Notes: a model not told the origin generated them from the sequence alone. Shown: positions 18,212 to 27,768, counted from the first letter of the stretch. The stretch: 64,000 nt of DNA from DASVTR01 sp036387475 (GCA_036387475.1 DASVTR010000026.1:1-64000); one strand, 5' to 3'. Translations and numbers: made by a program.

Positions 18212-20009
18212 TACAGTTCTTGTTAAAGATGATGAAACAGGAAAGCCGCAAGAACTGTATATAAAAGACGTTACTCCTGTCTCAAATTTAACACAGGACG
18301 AAGAGGACAAGCAGGTAGATCTCTCTTTAATCCCTGAAGATGATTGGAACGATGCATCAGATTGGGCTAACAGGCTAAAACCATTGCTCTCTGCTCCTCG
18401 GCGCACTATAGGAATGGTCGATGAAATAGCGAAAGAGGCTGGCGTAAGCAGAGGTACTGTTTACCGCAAACTTAAAATACTAGAAAAGTCCGGGAAAGCC
18501 TCATCCCTCGTACCGCAAAAATCCAGCGGAGGTAAAGGTAGAAGTCGACTTGTGTCTGAGGCGGAAGCAATTATCCGAGCCACCATTATTGATCTTACAA
18601 AGGGGAAGGAGAAGCATTCTTTAGATGAAATCTATAAGGTTATAAAAAGTAAACTAGAAAGGGCTAAGCTCGATGTACCTCATTTTAGTACTATTAAGAG
18701 AAGGGTTAAGTCCATTCGAAAAGAGAAGGAAGCTGAACAGCAAGCAGCCAATCAAGAAACGGGCAAAAGGAATATCGTATACCCAGGGCATTTTCTAGGC
18801 GCTGACTTTCCGCTCGCTGTAGTGCAAATAGACCATACTGAACTTGATATTATTCTAGTCGACGACGTTGACGGGGAAGCTATTGGAAGACCTTGGATCA
18901 CCTTGGCAGTTGACGTCTTCAGCCGCACCGTTCCAGGCTTTTACATCTCTCTTGATCCTCCAGGTGATATTTCAGTAGGACTATGTATCGCTCATGCGAT
19001 TCTACTCAAAGACAAGTGGCTTGCTAAATACAATATCAATATAGCTTGGCCAACTTGGGGAGTTATGAGCAAGATTCACGCTGACAATGCCGGTGAGTTT
19101 CATAGCATGATGCTAAAACGAGCATGCAAGGAATACGGCATTGATCTCGAATGGCGACCAGTCAAAAAGCCTCGTTACGGCGCACACATCGAAAGCCTAC
19201 TTGGTACTTTCGCAGAAAGGATACATCAGCTCCCGGGAACCACTTTTTCGAATCCAAAGGAACGCGATAAATACGACTCCGAAAAGCATGCGACTATGAC
19301 TATCGCAGCGTTGGAAGAATGGTTCGCTAGATATGTTGCCGGGATTTACCACCAAGAGTTACATAGCGCTTTACTCACTTCCCCAATCAAGCAGTATGAA
19401 AAGGGTATATTCGGCACCAAAGACATACCAGGGCGTGGGCTTCCCTACCAGGTACATGATGAAGACCGTTTACGATTAGATCTAATGCCAGCAGTAGAAC
19501 GTACTATTCAGGAATACGGAGTTGAGATTGATTATATACATTATTACAGCGGTGTGTTGAATAAGCATATTAACGAGAAAGTAGAAGCCTCTAATAAAAA
19601 ACGCAAATTCATATTTAAACAAGATCCGCGAAAGATCAGTCCTATCTATTTCTTTGATCCTGATCTCAATGATTACTTCAAGATTCCATACCGAGATACA
19701 TCTCAGCCACCCATGAGTAGATGGGAATACCGTAAGGTTCGAAGAAGGCTTGAATCACAGGGTAAAGAAGAAATAGACGAACAGTTGATCTTCCAGACAT
19801 TCAAAGAAATGTGTGAGATAGTGGAGCGGTCAGCCCGCGAAAATAAAAGCAGGCGGCGTGATGCGCAAAGACGTCGGTTACATCAGCAAATTGAAGAGCC
19901 TAAAACGGCAGATGATGGTCTAAGGAACTTGCCCGAAGTAAACGGGGCAGATGAATCCGAGGAACTACCTGTTATTGAACCCTTTGATGAAATGGAATAC
20001 TTAACCTGA
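18126..20009 (+). CDS. tnsB: TnsB DDE transposase
   Basis: A 627-residue protein with the retroviral-integrase-type DDE core: QIDHTELD (Asp about 236), KIHADNAGEFHS (Asp about 320) and YGAHIESLLGTF (Glu about 356). Upstream is a helix-turn-helix segment (IAKEAGVSRGTVYRKLKILE, about residues 101-120) expected to bind the end repeats. TnsB recognises both ends and joins the 3' ends to target DNA. The C-terminus is charged and probably contacts TnsC. The ATG at 18126 lies inside tnsA. All three catalytic residues are present, so the enzyme looks active. Confidence 0.93.
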   Translation: MKAFINLAPGVVVESAGKRYVITSILSLDTVLVKDDETGKPQELYIKDVTPVSNLTQDEEDKQVDLSLIPEDDWNDASDWANRLKPLLSAPRRTIGMVDEIAKEAGVSRGTVYRKLKILEKSGKASSLVPQKSSGGKGRSRLVSEAEAIIRATIIDLTKGKEKHSLDEIYKVIKSKLERAKLDVPHFSTIKRRVKSIRKEKEAEQQAANQETGKRNIVYPGHFLGADFPLAVVQIDHTELDIILVDDVDGEAIGRPWITLAVDVFSRTVPGFYISLDPPGDISVGLCIAHAILLKDKWLAKYNINIAWPTWGVMSKIHADNAGEFHSMMLKRACKEYGIDLEWRPVKKPRYGAHIESLLGTFAERIHQLPGTTFSNPKERDKYDSEKHATMTIAALEEWFARYVAGIYHQELHSALLTSPIKQYEKGIFGTKDIPGRGLPYQVHDEDRLRLDLMPAVERTIQEYGVEIDYIHYYSGVLNKHINEKVEASNKKRKFIFKQDPRKISPIYFFDPDLNDYFKIPYRDTSQPPMSRWEYRKVRRRLESQGKEEIDEQLIFQTFKEMCEIVERSARENKSRRRDAQRRRLHQQIEEPKTADDGLRNLPEVNGADESEELPVIEPFDEMEYLT

Positions 20010-20080
20010 TGTAACAGATCTAAAATCGAAGCAGTTTTAACATCTTATCTCACTCTATCCTGTAAACCGAAAGACTTCAG

Positions 20081-21025
20081 ATGAGCAAGAAGACTGTTCA
20101 GAATATAGCGAGTCCAACCTCTCATCTTAATGCAACGGCTAAATCTTGGCTGGAATTAAGCGATGAGGAGCGCACCTCCAAGCTACATAGCGAACGCTGG
20201 ATCGGATACGATGGGGCTAAGGAGATCATCGCCAAGCTAAATAGGCTAATCACGTATCCTAAGAAGCGAAGGATGCCGAACTTATTGATTGTAGGAGACA
20301 CCAACAATGGTAAGACAATGATCATCCATCGGTTTAAGGAACAGCATCCAATTGATAACAATCCAAACGGTGATGCAAAAATTATCCCTATGATAATTGT
20401 GCAAGCTCCGCCGACAGCAGATGAAGGCCGTTTTTACGATCTTATTCTCACCCAACTAAATGCGCCGTTTAAAGAAAACGATAGGCCAGGGAAGAAGTAC
20501 ATACAGATAGTGAAGATATGTCAATACGTCGGTCTTCGCATTCTCATCATTGATGAAATTCACGACATTATCGCAGGTAGCAGATCTAATCAGCGTGTTT
20601 TCCGTAGCGCGATCAAACAACTCGGCAATGATCTCCAAATCTCCATCGTTGGCGTTGGCACAGACGCAGCTTACAATGCCATACAGTCCGATGATCAATT
20701 AGCCAATCGCTTCGAACCCGCCATATTACCAAGATGGCGGATTAGTGATAAGTTGCCTCCCACGAATGATCCATATTTAAAGCTTCTCACTAGCTTCGAG
20801 CGCATGCTCCCTCTTCGCAACCCGTCAAACTTGGTCAGCAAAACGATGGCTCTGAAGCTGTTAAGTATGAGCGATGGGCTTATTGGTGAGCTGTCATCCA
20901 TTCTTACTAGAGCAGCAGAGCAAGCTATCAGAAATAAGACAGAGAAAATTGACGAGGTAACTTTGAACGAAATTAATTGGATAGCACCCCCTGATCGGAG
21001 CAAGAGAACGAAAGTAACAGGATGA
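20081..21025 (+). CDS. tnsC: TnsC/TniB-type AAA+ target regulator
   Basis: A 314-residue ATPase with Walker A VGDTNNGKTMII (about residues 71-82) and Walker B LRILIIDEIHDII. A sensor-like region (ISIVGVGTDAAYNAI) follows, with a typical AAA+ lid helix after it. The length is nearer the compact TniB/TnsC type than the large Tn7 TnsC. TnsC links TniQ-selected target DNA to TnsB and gives target immunity. It lies 71 bp after tnsB and six bases before the broken tniQ gene, in one transcript. Confidence 0.9.
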   Translation: MSKKTVQNIASPTSHLNATAKSWLELSDEERTSKLHSERWIGYDGAKEIIAKLNRLITYPKKRRMPNLLIVGDTNNGKTMIIHRFKEQHPIDNNPNGDAKIIPMIIVQAPPTADEGRFYDLILTQLNAPFKENDRPGKKYIQIVKICQYVGLRILIIDEIHDIIAGSRSNQRVFRSAIKQLGNDLQISIVGVGTDAAYNAIQSDDQLANRFEPAILPRWRISDKLPPTNDPYLKLLTSFERMLPLRNPSNLVSKTMALKLLSMSDGLIGELSSILTRAAEQAIRNKTEKIDEVTLNEINWIAPPDRSKRTKVTG

Positions 21026-21031
21026 GGGGAA

Positions 21032-22063
21032 ATGGGTAAAGGCAACTCCTCGAGAAATTTATGGCCAATACATTTTAAGCCAAAGGATGACGAGCTTTTA
21101 TCTTCATGGCTCGTCCGCTTGGCTATCGCACACCGGTTACAACCAAATGATTTTTATTCTATCTAACTGCCGGAGAATCTAAATTTATTAAAAAGGATCG
21201 ACGAAACAGAGACCCCCAAAATCTTAAAGTGGATATCACAGAAGACGGGAGCATCACTTCTCACAGTAAACTCTACCACTCTCAGTGAATATGGAAGACG
21301 AAGCTTCTTTGCGTATGATCATCCTCGCGACAATCCCTTCTCATGGTATATGTCTTTCGATTGGATTATGCCAATTAGCTATCAGCCAACTAACGAGTTT
21401 TACGGATTACAATTCTGCCCTGACTGTCTATCTGAGGAAGAAGAGCCCTATTTTAGACGCAAATGGCGTTTAGCTTTCATCACTCATTGTGAAAAACATC
21501 ATGTCCTATTATTGGATCGATGTCCTAAATGCGGGGCTTCTATAAACTTTCTAAGAAGTGTGTGTAGAGATGTAATCGAACCCCTTCCTACTTCCATAAT
21601 ACTTTGTCGCTCGTGCAATTCTGATATCCGACGGGTTGCGTCCAAATCAGCTGCGTTCGCAGTTAATCCGGAGGAGAGACAATATCAAGAGTATTTGGTT
21701 AGTCTAATGGATAAAACTTGGTTGAAGACTTCTGGAGGCGAATCTTTCTTCTCCACTTCATATTTTACTGTCCTACATCGATTAATAGAAATATTGGCTT
21801 TCGAAGATTTAGGCTTGTTTCTTCGGACAATTATTAGGAAATCCTATAGTCTTCCGACATCTAGCATTGCAAAAGTAGATCACAAATGTTTAGAGCGGCT
21901 CAGTATCAATGAACGCCGTGAATTATTAAGTCTAGCTAAACGGATTATTGAAGATTGGTCAGGCTATTTTGCTGAACTTGAAGCGCTTATTAAAGAGGTT
22001 ATGCCTAGATACCGTCAAAGTAAGCTTAGATATCTTATGGATGACACCCAATCAGGCTATTAA
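21032..22063 (+). pseudogene. tniQ: tniQ/tnsD-like gene with an in-frame stop codon
   Basis: The frame opens at ATG 21032, follows tnsC directly and reads LWPIHFKPKDDELLSSWLVR, the TniQ N-terminal signature. It then meets TAA at 21164-21166, codon 45. The same frame continues to 22063 with clear TniQ content: FCPDCLSEEEEPYFRRKWR, HCEKHHVLLLDRCPKCGA and LCRSCNSD zinc-finger cysteines. Alignment with the intact TniQ at 24402 places the stop opposite an ordinary residue with no length change, so one point mutation (or recoding) separates it from an open gene. It also ends about 75 residues earlier than the intact copy. It is probably a decaying paralogue; a short restart product is possible. Confidence 0.85.
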
Positions 22064-22226
22064 AGGAGATTATAGGACTTACCGAAACACTTGGCAGAGC
22101 AAGGGGTTGAAATATAACAAAACTTAACTGGCAAAATCTACTACTGCCCGACAACTACTTACCAGGCGATCCATTTTGATCGCGTGAAGCGCCCCACACT
22201 TCGAAAGCACCTGTTCGTGATGCCTA

Positions 22227-22538
22227 TTAGTTATCACTTACAGCGCCTGATTTTTTCTTAATCCCTTCACTCTTCGGATTTGCCGGGAGCTTCTTTGGTA
22301 AACCGAGTTCGTCATCTATCAAGGCTTCAACCGACACGTTAGCTGCGCGGGCATATTGTAGTATGACTTCAAGAGGAGGAATACGCTTATTGCGTTCGAA
22401 GTCCGAGATTTCTTCGCGTAACACCTCACCCACAAGTCCCATTCGATTAATCATCTGGTTCTGCGAAAGCCCTATTGTCTTACGAATGTGAAGGAGTTTT
22501 TGAGCTAGTGTAGGCTTGCGCCGCTTCGTTCTCGCCAT
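22227..22538 (-). CDS. XRE-family helix-turn-helix regulator
   Basis: A 103-residue protein; ATG 22538 follows AGGAGG by nine bases. An HTH_3 domain spans about residues 10-70: LLHIRKTIGLSQNQMINRMG, then ISDFERNKRIPPLEVILQYA and VSVEALIDDE, the classical cro/cI pattern. The C-terminus is short and basic. It is encoded opposite to its neighbours. A 32-bp palindrome 73 bp upstream of its start is a plausible operator, so it may control itself and the genes to its right. Confidence 0.88.
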   Translation of the reverse strand: MARTKRRKPTLAQKLLHIRKTIGLSQNQMINRMGLVGEVLREEISDFERNKRIPPLEVILQYARAANVSVEALIDDELGLPKKLPANPKSEGIKKKSGAVSDN

Positions 22539-22610
22539 CAAGAGAAACCTCCTGATGGCACGATTACCTTAGCGAAGGGTTTGCAAACAGCGCTGAATGT
22601 GATTAAACTC

Positions 22611-22642
22611 AACCTTCTAGTAGTAGTTACTACTAGAAGGTT
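22611..22642. promoter_or_regulatory. 32-bp perfect palindrome, possible XRE operator
   Basis: Two 15-base arms (AACCTTCTAGTAGTA and its exact reverse complement) flank two bases. It lies between the XRE gene and the divergent secreted-protein gene. There is no T-run on either side, so an operator is a better reading than a terminator. Confidence 0.55.
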
Positions 22643-22654
22643 GCCGTAAATCGC

Positions 22655-22690
22655 TTCCGCCGGAAGTCCTTGTTCTTTGGACTTCGCCGG
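22655..22690. terminator. imperfect GC-rich hairpin
   Basis: CCGGAAGTCC pairs with GGACTTCGCCGG, with a small bulge, around a TTGTTCTTT-type loop. Its role is uncertain: a terminator or part of the regulatory region next to the palindrome. Confidence 0.35.
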
Positions 22691-22849
22691 AGTACGCATC
22701 ACTCCGAATGCTTTGCTGTATTGGGCATAAACCTAAACAGCTATCAAGGAAGCCAAGAGCCACATGATAGCAAATGCGACGGATGAGCGCGTGTTCTTTT
22801 TAGCGCTACCTAGCATAAAGTAATCTTCGGAAATTTAAGGAGTTCTCAC

Positions 22850-23881
22850 ATGTCGCGTCCCTTGACCCTTCGCATCATGGTGCTACTTCTCACCATTAGC
22901 CTTATACCTGTCTCTTCAGCGCAGACTACGTGGCAACAGGTCACAGACAGAGAGGCCGGGTTTACCATTAGCTTTCCGGGACAGCCTACTTACCAGGCGA
23001 CAGCAGATCCGGCTACAGGTTTGCAAACTGAGATTTATAAATTCTTTTATTCAGGCCGTCTCTTGCAGATCACCTTTGCACTGCTCCCGAAGTCTGTCCG
23101 CAATCGTGCTGAATTCGGTAGGGTCTATAGCGAGTTCACCCAGCTGGTAGTTCCATCAAGCGGCATACTTTTACGTCAACAGAAGCTGCCTGATGGTGGT
23201 CGGCAGTACGATACTGTCGCGGACACTAAAGATGGGACCATTTACGGACGCACGCGACTTTACCTCCGCAACGGCAGGTATTACGCCATCGCTTTTGAAA
23301 TGTATGCTCAGAATAGAATTGATGAGCGTGAAGCGGAACGATTTCTTTCTTCCTTTAATTTTCTGGATGCTTTGTCTAAACGACAAGTACCTGCCTACGA
23401 CAATTTCCCAACTAAGAGCACTGTAGGAAGATCGGACCGAGCAAAGTGGTATACCTTCAAAGCACCTAGTAGCGATTTCCTAGTGGAATTTCCAGGGAAA
23501 CCAAGCTATCAACTTGACTCATCATCTGAAACCAGCGTCCCTTTCCATAGATACTATTACTTCTATGGAGAAAATATCTTTCAAGTTTCATACCGAGAGG
23601 ATCCAGAAGCGAGTACCCGGCCTGAACAAGTTATTCTGAAGGCGTTACGGATTTACACCTCTCATCGTGGAGGATGGAGGGTGCTGAGGCAAGTACAACT
23701 ACCAGATGGCGGATACCAGGTTGAGAGCCGGGGTACGTCGGACGGTGTTCCTGTCTATTCACAAACGCGGCTATATGTACGAAGTACTCGGCTCTATTAT
23801 GTCACAGCGTTAACTCAGAATCTTGTGGGACCGAATAAGGATGATGTGCTGAGATTCTTCGAGTCTTTCCGGTTTTTATAA
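22850..23881 (+). CDS. secreted protein with a tandemly duplicated domain
   Basis: A 343-residue protein with a signal peptide (residues 1-24, ending SSAQ). The mature part holds two copies of one domain of about 150 residues. Matching landmarks are FTISFPGQPTYQ versus FLVEFPGKPSYQ, QKLPDGGRQYD versus VQLPDGGYQVE, YGRTRLYLRNGRYYAIA versus YSQTRLYVRSTRLYYVT, and FLSSFNFL versus FFESFRFL. The AGGAG-like site before ATG 22850 supports the start. I do not recognise a named family. It looks like a host-type periplasmic protein carried inside the transposon and lies 32 bp before the TPR gene. Confidence 0.7.
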   Translation: MSRPLTLRIMVLLLTISLIPVSSAQTTWQQVTDREAGFTISFPGQPTYQATADPATGLQTEIYKFFYSGRLLQITFALLPKSVRNRAEFGRVYSEFTQLVVPSSGILLRQQKLPDGGRQYDTVADTKDGTIYGRTRLYLRNGRYYAIAFEMYAQNRIDEREAERFLSSFNFLDALSKRQVPAYDNFPTKSTVGRSDRAKWYTFKAPSSDFLVEFPGKPSYQLDSSSETSVPFHRYYYFYGENIFQVSYREDPEASTRPEQVILKALRIYTSHRGGWRVLRQVQLPDGGYQVESRGTSDGVPVYSQTRLYVRSTRLYYVTALTQNLVGPNKDDVLRFFESFRFL

Positions 23882-23913
23882 ATCCATCGCAATTATTTAG
23901 GAAGGCTATAGCC

Positions 23914-24366
23914 GTGTCAAACCAAGAGGTAGAGCAAGTGCCATCATCAGCATCAGACAAATCAAAGCCGTCATTTAACCGCTCACTATGGATGATTGAA
24001 GAAGTTGAGCATACGTTACAGCTTGTGCCTGATGACGCTGAACGACATTACAGTCTTGCATTGATTCAAATAATGCGCGGGTTTTTCAAGGCTGCTGTCA
24101 AAAGCTTAGAAAAGGCTATCGAATCTAATCCTGAGCACACAAAAGCGCTTTCATTATTGGGGGAAATCTACTTTAAGCTAGGGCGTTACGATAAGGCTGC
24201 CGAAGCACTAGAATTAGTGGTCAAACATGACCCAGACAACCTCACGGCAATCACTTGGCTGTCTCTGGCTTATCACTGTCTCGGCAATAGAGGTAAAGCT
24301 ATAAATTCACAGAGCATTCTACAAACCATTGCCCCTGACTTAATCGTTTCCCGTCCGAACAAGTGA
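23914..24366 (+). CDS. TPR-repeat protein
   Basis: A 150-residue protein starting with GTG after AGGAAGG. It holds about three tetratricopeptide units: YSLALIQIMRGFFKAAVKSL, LGEIYFKLGRYDKAAEALEL and LSLAYHCLGNRGKAINSQSI. There is no signal peptide or catalytic domain; TPR units usually mediate protein contacts. It lies between the duplicated-domain secreted gene and the intact tniQ, with 35 bp to the latter, so it may be co-transcribed with tniQ. Whether it takes part in transposition or is cargo cannot be decided. Confidence 0.75.
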   Translation: MSNQEVEQVPSSASDKSKPSFNRSLWMIEEVEHTLQLVPDDAERHYSLALIQIMRGFFKAAVKSLEKAIESNPEHTKALSLLGEIYFKLGRYDKAAEALELVVKHDPDNLTAITWLSLAYHCLGNRGKAINSQSILQTIAPDLIVSRPNK

Positions 24367-24401
24367 TTTTAACGAAATATGAAACTTGAAAGCAGGCACT
24401 A

Positions 24402-25586
24402 GTGATTGCAGGCGGAGAACCCAGCGAGTTGTGGCCGCTTCACTTAAAACCCAAAGATGACGAACTTTTGTCTTCGTGGTTAGTTCGTTTAGCTCGAGCA
24501 CATGGGCTGAAATTACACACCTTTTGCTCTCTTGCCTGGCCTGGAAAACAAATCTGGAATAGGGACATTGACAAGTCCGCTGACTCTCAAATGGTGGAGA
24601 CATTATCTACCAAAACAGGAACGCCCATTAAGCGAGTGCTGTCTACGACCCTTGCTGAATTCGAAAATGTTCTCTACGAAAAGCACAACCTTCTCGGCCC
24701 CACCTCGTGGATTATGCCAGTCGGTGTCTATCACCGTACTCATAAGCAATTCGGTTTACAGTATTGCCCTCTCTGTCTAGCAGAGGATAAAGAACCTTAT
24801 TTTCGTCGTAAGTGGCGATTAGCCTTCGTGGTATCGTGCGAAAGACACCACACGTTACTCCACGATCGTTGTCCACATTGCGGCGCTGCAGTTAATTTTC
24901 ATCGTGACGAGCTTGGAGATCATCGCAAATTGGTCGCTGAATCGCTCACCCTTTGTCACGCTTGCCGTTTTGAGTTGCGATTTATTGATAGCTGCCTCAT
25001 CACTCCCGTAACGCACCCAGAATCAGAATTCGCTACGGTTCTGTTGAGTGCGATGCACAATGGCCAAGTAAAACTAAATGAAGGTATAACAACTCACTCA
25101 CAACTATATTTTGCCGGGCTTCGTCAAATGATGAAGATTGCAGCAATGCGAAATAAGCGCGTAGACCTTTTAAGACAGGCGGTCAGCAAAGAATTCCACG
25201 TAGAAACGTACTCCCCTTCGGGGTCTGGCTCACGGCAGGACGTGCAGGAGATGAGTATCAAAGCACGTAGGCAGTTGCTAGGAATCGTCCGCTGTTTATT
25301 AGAGGAATGGCCTCACCGATTCGTTGAACTTTCAAGAAAGTACAGGGTCTGGAGTTCCCTCTGGTTGAGGCACATTGACCCCCCTACACGGGCAAATGCT
25401 TCCCCAGCACCGTTCTGGCTCTGGAGTATCGTGCATGACTATTTGTATCGCGCTAAGTACCGTCCTTCAGACGAAGAGATGCAGGAAGCCATTAAACATC
25501 TGAGACTGAAAGGGGAGGTAGCCAATAGGTCGAACCTTGCTCGTCTATTGGGCGTTACGGTGATACGCAAGAAGGCTAACTTATAG
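24402..25586 (+). CDS. tniQ: TniQ/TnsD target-selection protein (intact copy)
   Basis: A 394-residue protein starting with GTG 24402. The N-terminal TniQ domain has LWPLHLKPKDDELLSSWLVR, FGLQYCPLCLAEDKEPYFRR and CERHHTLLHDRCPHCGAAVN, with zinc-finger CxxC pairs. The C-terminal third (about 290-394) is absent from the broken copy and ends in a helix-turn-helix-like segment (VANRSNLARLLGVTVIRKKA). TnsD-type TniQ proteins use such regions to bind a specific chromosomal attachment site. This copy is therefore the likely selector of the insertion point past the RlmD gene. It is separated from tnsABC by the broken tniQ and three other genes. Confidence 0.88.
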   Translation: MIAGGEPSELWPLHLKPKDDELLSSWLVRLARAHGLKLHTFCSLAWPGKQIWNRDIDKSADSQMVETLSTKTGTPIKRVLSTTLAEFENVLYEKHNLLGPTSWIMPVGVYHRTHKQFGLQYCPLCLAEDKEPYFRRKWRLAFVVSCERHHTLLHDRCPHCGAAVNFHRDELGDHRKLVAESLTLCHACRFELRFIDSCLITPVTHPESEFATVLLSAMHNGQVKLNEGITTHSQLYFAGLRQMMKIAAMRNKRVDLLRQAVSKEFHVETYSPSGSGSRQDVQEMSIKARRQLLGIVRCLLEEWPHRFVELSRKYRVWSSLWLRHIDPPTRANASPAPFWLWSIVHDYLYRAKYRPSDEEMQEAIKHLRLKGEVANRSNLARLLGVTVIRKKANL

Positions 25587-25960
25587 TTTTCTATATCTGG
25601 TGTGAGACCGACTAAATTTCGTTCCCCTCTAGCGCTATATGAACGGGACTTCTCCAGAGACAAATTCGTGTCCCATGGATAATTCTTGACAAAATAGCCA
25701 ACTGCCGCTTTAATGACGGCGTCTTTGCTGCTTGTAGCGAAGACGTTGTTACTTTTGTCAGGTTCGCTTAGTTTAGGCTGTCTTGGTGTAGGGCATCGAG
25801 AAATCGGGCTGTGAACGGGCTGAGTTAATCCTCCGTCCCTACCTTACCGTTTCTTCCTGTTCCAATTAGCATAAACTATGTTCGAGGCTTGAGCTGCGCT
25901 TAGGCCAAACAATCAACCGTTCTGTTTTTGGTGCCTGTGGGCATTGAAAGGATGAAAAGA
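25587..25960. other. intergenic region before the second GHKL ATPase
   Basis: About 370 bp without a gene. No TnsB-like site, tRNA or strong promoter is visible. The base composition changes here from AT-rich (tniQ side) to the GC-richer ATPase gene. Confidence 0.35.
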
Positions 25961-27670
25961 ATGACTACCACTACTTCCACAAAGGGCGCGAACGCGCCCG
26001 CCCGACGTTCACCTTCCAGCAAAAAGAATGGACTCGACGGGGCTGCCATAACTGGTACCTCAGAAACCTCCTCTCTACTCATGTCCTTGATTGACAACGC
26101 CGTTGAGGCCGTTGTCTCTCGCGGAGGCTTCACGAGGGAGAACAAGCCAAATGCTCGCAAGATGATTCGCAGCATGAGGCACCTCGGCTACAGCAATTAC
26201 GCTGCTATCAAGGACATCATAGACAATGGCAACGATGCCGACGCCAGTTGGATAAAAGTCTACGTACACGCTGCCCCAGGTGACTTCACGATCACGGTGG
26301 TCGACAATGGCGTCGGCATGGACTGGAACACTTTGGACGAGGCCCTGAGGCTCGGCTCCGACACCGAGCGGAATATCGTCTCTGATCTGGGCAAGTTCGG
26401 GATGGGCTTGGTGACGGCCTCGCTAAGCATCTGCCAGACCGTCGAGGTTATCACAAAGCAAAAGGATGGGCCGATCCTTCACAGCGTCCAGGACGTGCGC
26501 GTCGTCGAGGAGAAAAATGATTTCGTCAAGCACCTCGACGAGGCTAATGAGGGCGCGAAGAAACTTTTCGAGGCGATGCTAGGTGGCGAGCAGAGCGGCA
26601 CTGTCGTTAGGCTGACCAACTGCGATCACATCTCAAATAAGGATACGCGCGGGTTCGCGAACAAGCTGCGCAAGGAGATCGGGCAGACGTACCGCTACTT
26701 CATCACCTCGGAGCAGCGGAGGTTTTTCGTCAACGACCAAGAGGTCGCGGCCGTCGACCCTCTGATGATGGCGGAGGGAGGGATGATCCATAGCGACGAG
26801 CAGTACACGATCAACTTCACCAACGAGCAGCAGGAAGAGCAAAGCGACGTTATACGCGTGCGAGTCGCGCTGCTGCCTGACTTCGGCATTGAGGGCAACA
26901 GCGAACGGGGTATCAACATCCCTAACCAAGGCATCTACCTCCTGCGGAACTACCGGGAGATCGCCGAGGGCGAGATGTTTGGCCTCCAAACGAAGCACAA
27001 CGACCTTAACCGCGTGCGCGCGGAGGTCTTATTTCCCGCCACTCTCGACGAGTTGATGGGTGTTGATTTCACCAAGCAAAAGCCGGAGCCCAAGCAAGCT
27101 GTTTTAGACAAGCTTAGGCAGGCCCTACTGCCGCAGTTCCGGGCGCTTCGCGGGCAAGTCAAAAGCCAGCGCGTCAAAGTTGAGACAAACGACGTCTCGC
27201 ATAACGAGGCGGCGCGCCTGATTGGGCAGAAGGCGCATCTGCTGGCGAAGCCGAAACTCAGGATTGAGAAGAGGAAGTCACCGACGAATCAGGGCGGTCA
27301 GAGGGCTCAGGGCGACGGCACGAGGACGCGCACTAATGCGTCAAAGACTCAGCAGAGGAAAACGAATCTTCCCGCGCGCTTCGAGACCGCATCAATGACA
27401 GCCGCCGGCCCCATCTGGGATGCAGAGCCAGAGGGCAAGACTCTGGTCATCACTTGGAACGTCGACCACCCGTTCTACCAGCGATTCATCCTTGAAAACA
27501 ATGATAACCCGTCCATGGTCTCGGCGACAGACTTCCTTGTCTACTCGCTCGCCGCGGCGGAACTCGTCTACGTTATTGATGACGATGAGGACACGAACGA
27601 AGACCGACGCGCCCTATTGGAGAACATTAGGGCGACCGTTTCCAACAACATGAGGCAGCTTCTCTCGTAA
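25961..27670 (+). CDS. GHKL ATPase, MORC/Hsp90-like
   Basis: A 569-residue protein; I prefer ATG 25961, nine bases after AGG, over in-frame upstream codons. The GHKL fold is complete: N-box DIIDNGNDADA (residues 85-95), G1 DNGVGM (115-120) and G2 GKFGMGL (144-150). The order and spacing recall MORC and related conflict-system ATPases, but no CW or coiled-coil region is obvious. The gene is visibly GC-richer than its transposon neighbours, suggesting separate acquisition. A strong terminator follows. It may act alone or with the methylase-HerA-NurA group downstream, but the terminator argues for its own transcript. Confidence 0.78.
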   Translation: MTTTTSTKGANAPARRSPSSKKNGLDGAAITGTSETSSLLMSLIDNAVEAVVSRGGFTRENKPNARKMIRSMRHLGYSNYAAIKDIIDNGNDADASWIKVYVHAAPGDFTITVVDNGVGMDWNTLDEALRLGSDTERNIVSDLGKFGMGLVTASLSICQTVEVITKQKDGPILHSVQDVRVVEEKNDFVKHLDEANEGAKKLFEAMLGGEQSGTVVRLTNCDHISNKDTRGFANKLRKEIGQTYRYFITSEQRRFFVNDQEVAAVDPLMMAEGGMIHSDEQYTINFTNEQQEEQSDVIRVRVALLPDFGIEGNSERGINIPNQGIYLLRNYREIAEGEMFGLQTKHNDLNRVRAEVLFPATLDELMGVDFTKQKPEPKQAVLDKLRQALLPQFRALRGQVKSQRVKVETNDVSHNEAARLIGQKAHLLAKPKLRIEKRKSPTNQGGQRAQGDGTRTRTNASKTQQRKTNLPARFETASMTAAGPIWDAEPEGKTLVITWNVDHPFYQRFILENNDNPSMVSATDFLVYSLAAAELVYVIDDDEDTNEDRRALLENIRATVSNNMRQLLS

Positions 27671-27724
27671 CCAATTTGCGGGGCCTTGTTATAGAAGGAG
27701 CAGCGCTTTCGCAAAAAGACATTC

Positions 27725-27768
27725 GCGCCCGGTACGGAATCTGATTCAATTAGTTTCCTGCCGGGCGC
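27725..27768 (+). terminator. Rho-independent terminator after the GHKL ATPase gene
   Basis: GCGCCCGG (27725-27732) pairs with CCGGGCGC (27761-27768), extended inward by GGAA/TTCC pairs, and is followed by ATTTT. It separates the ATPase gene from the methylase operon. Confidence 0.75.
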
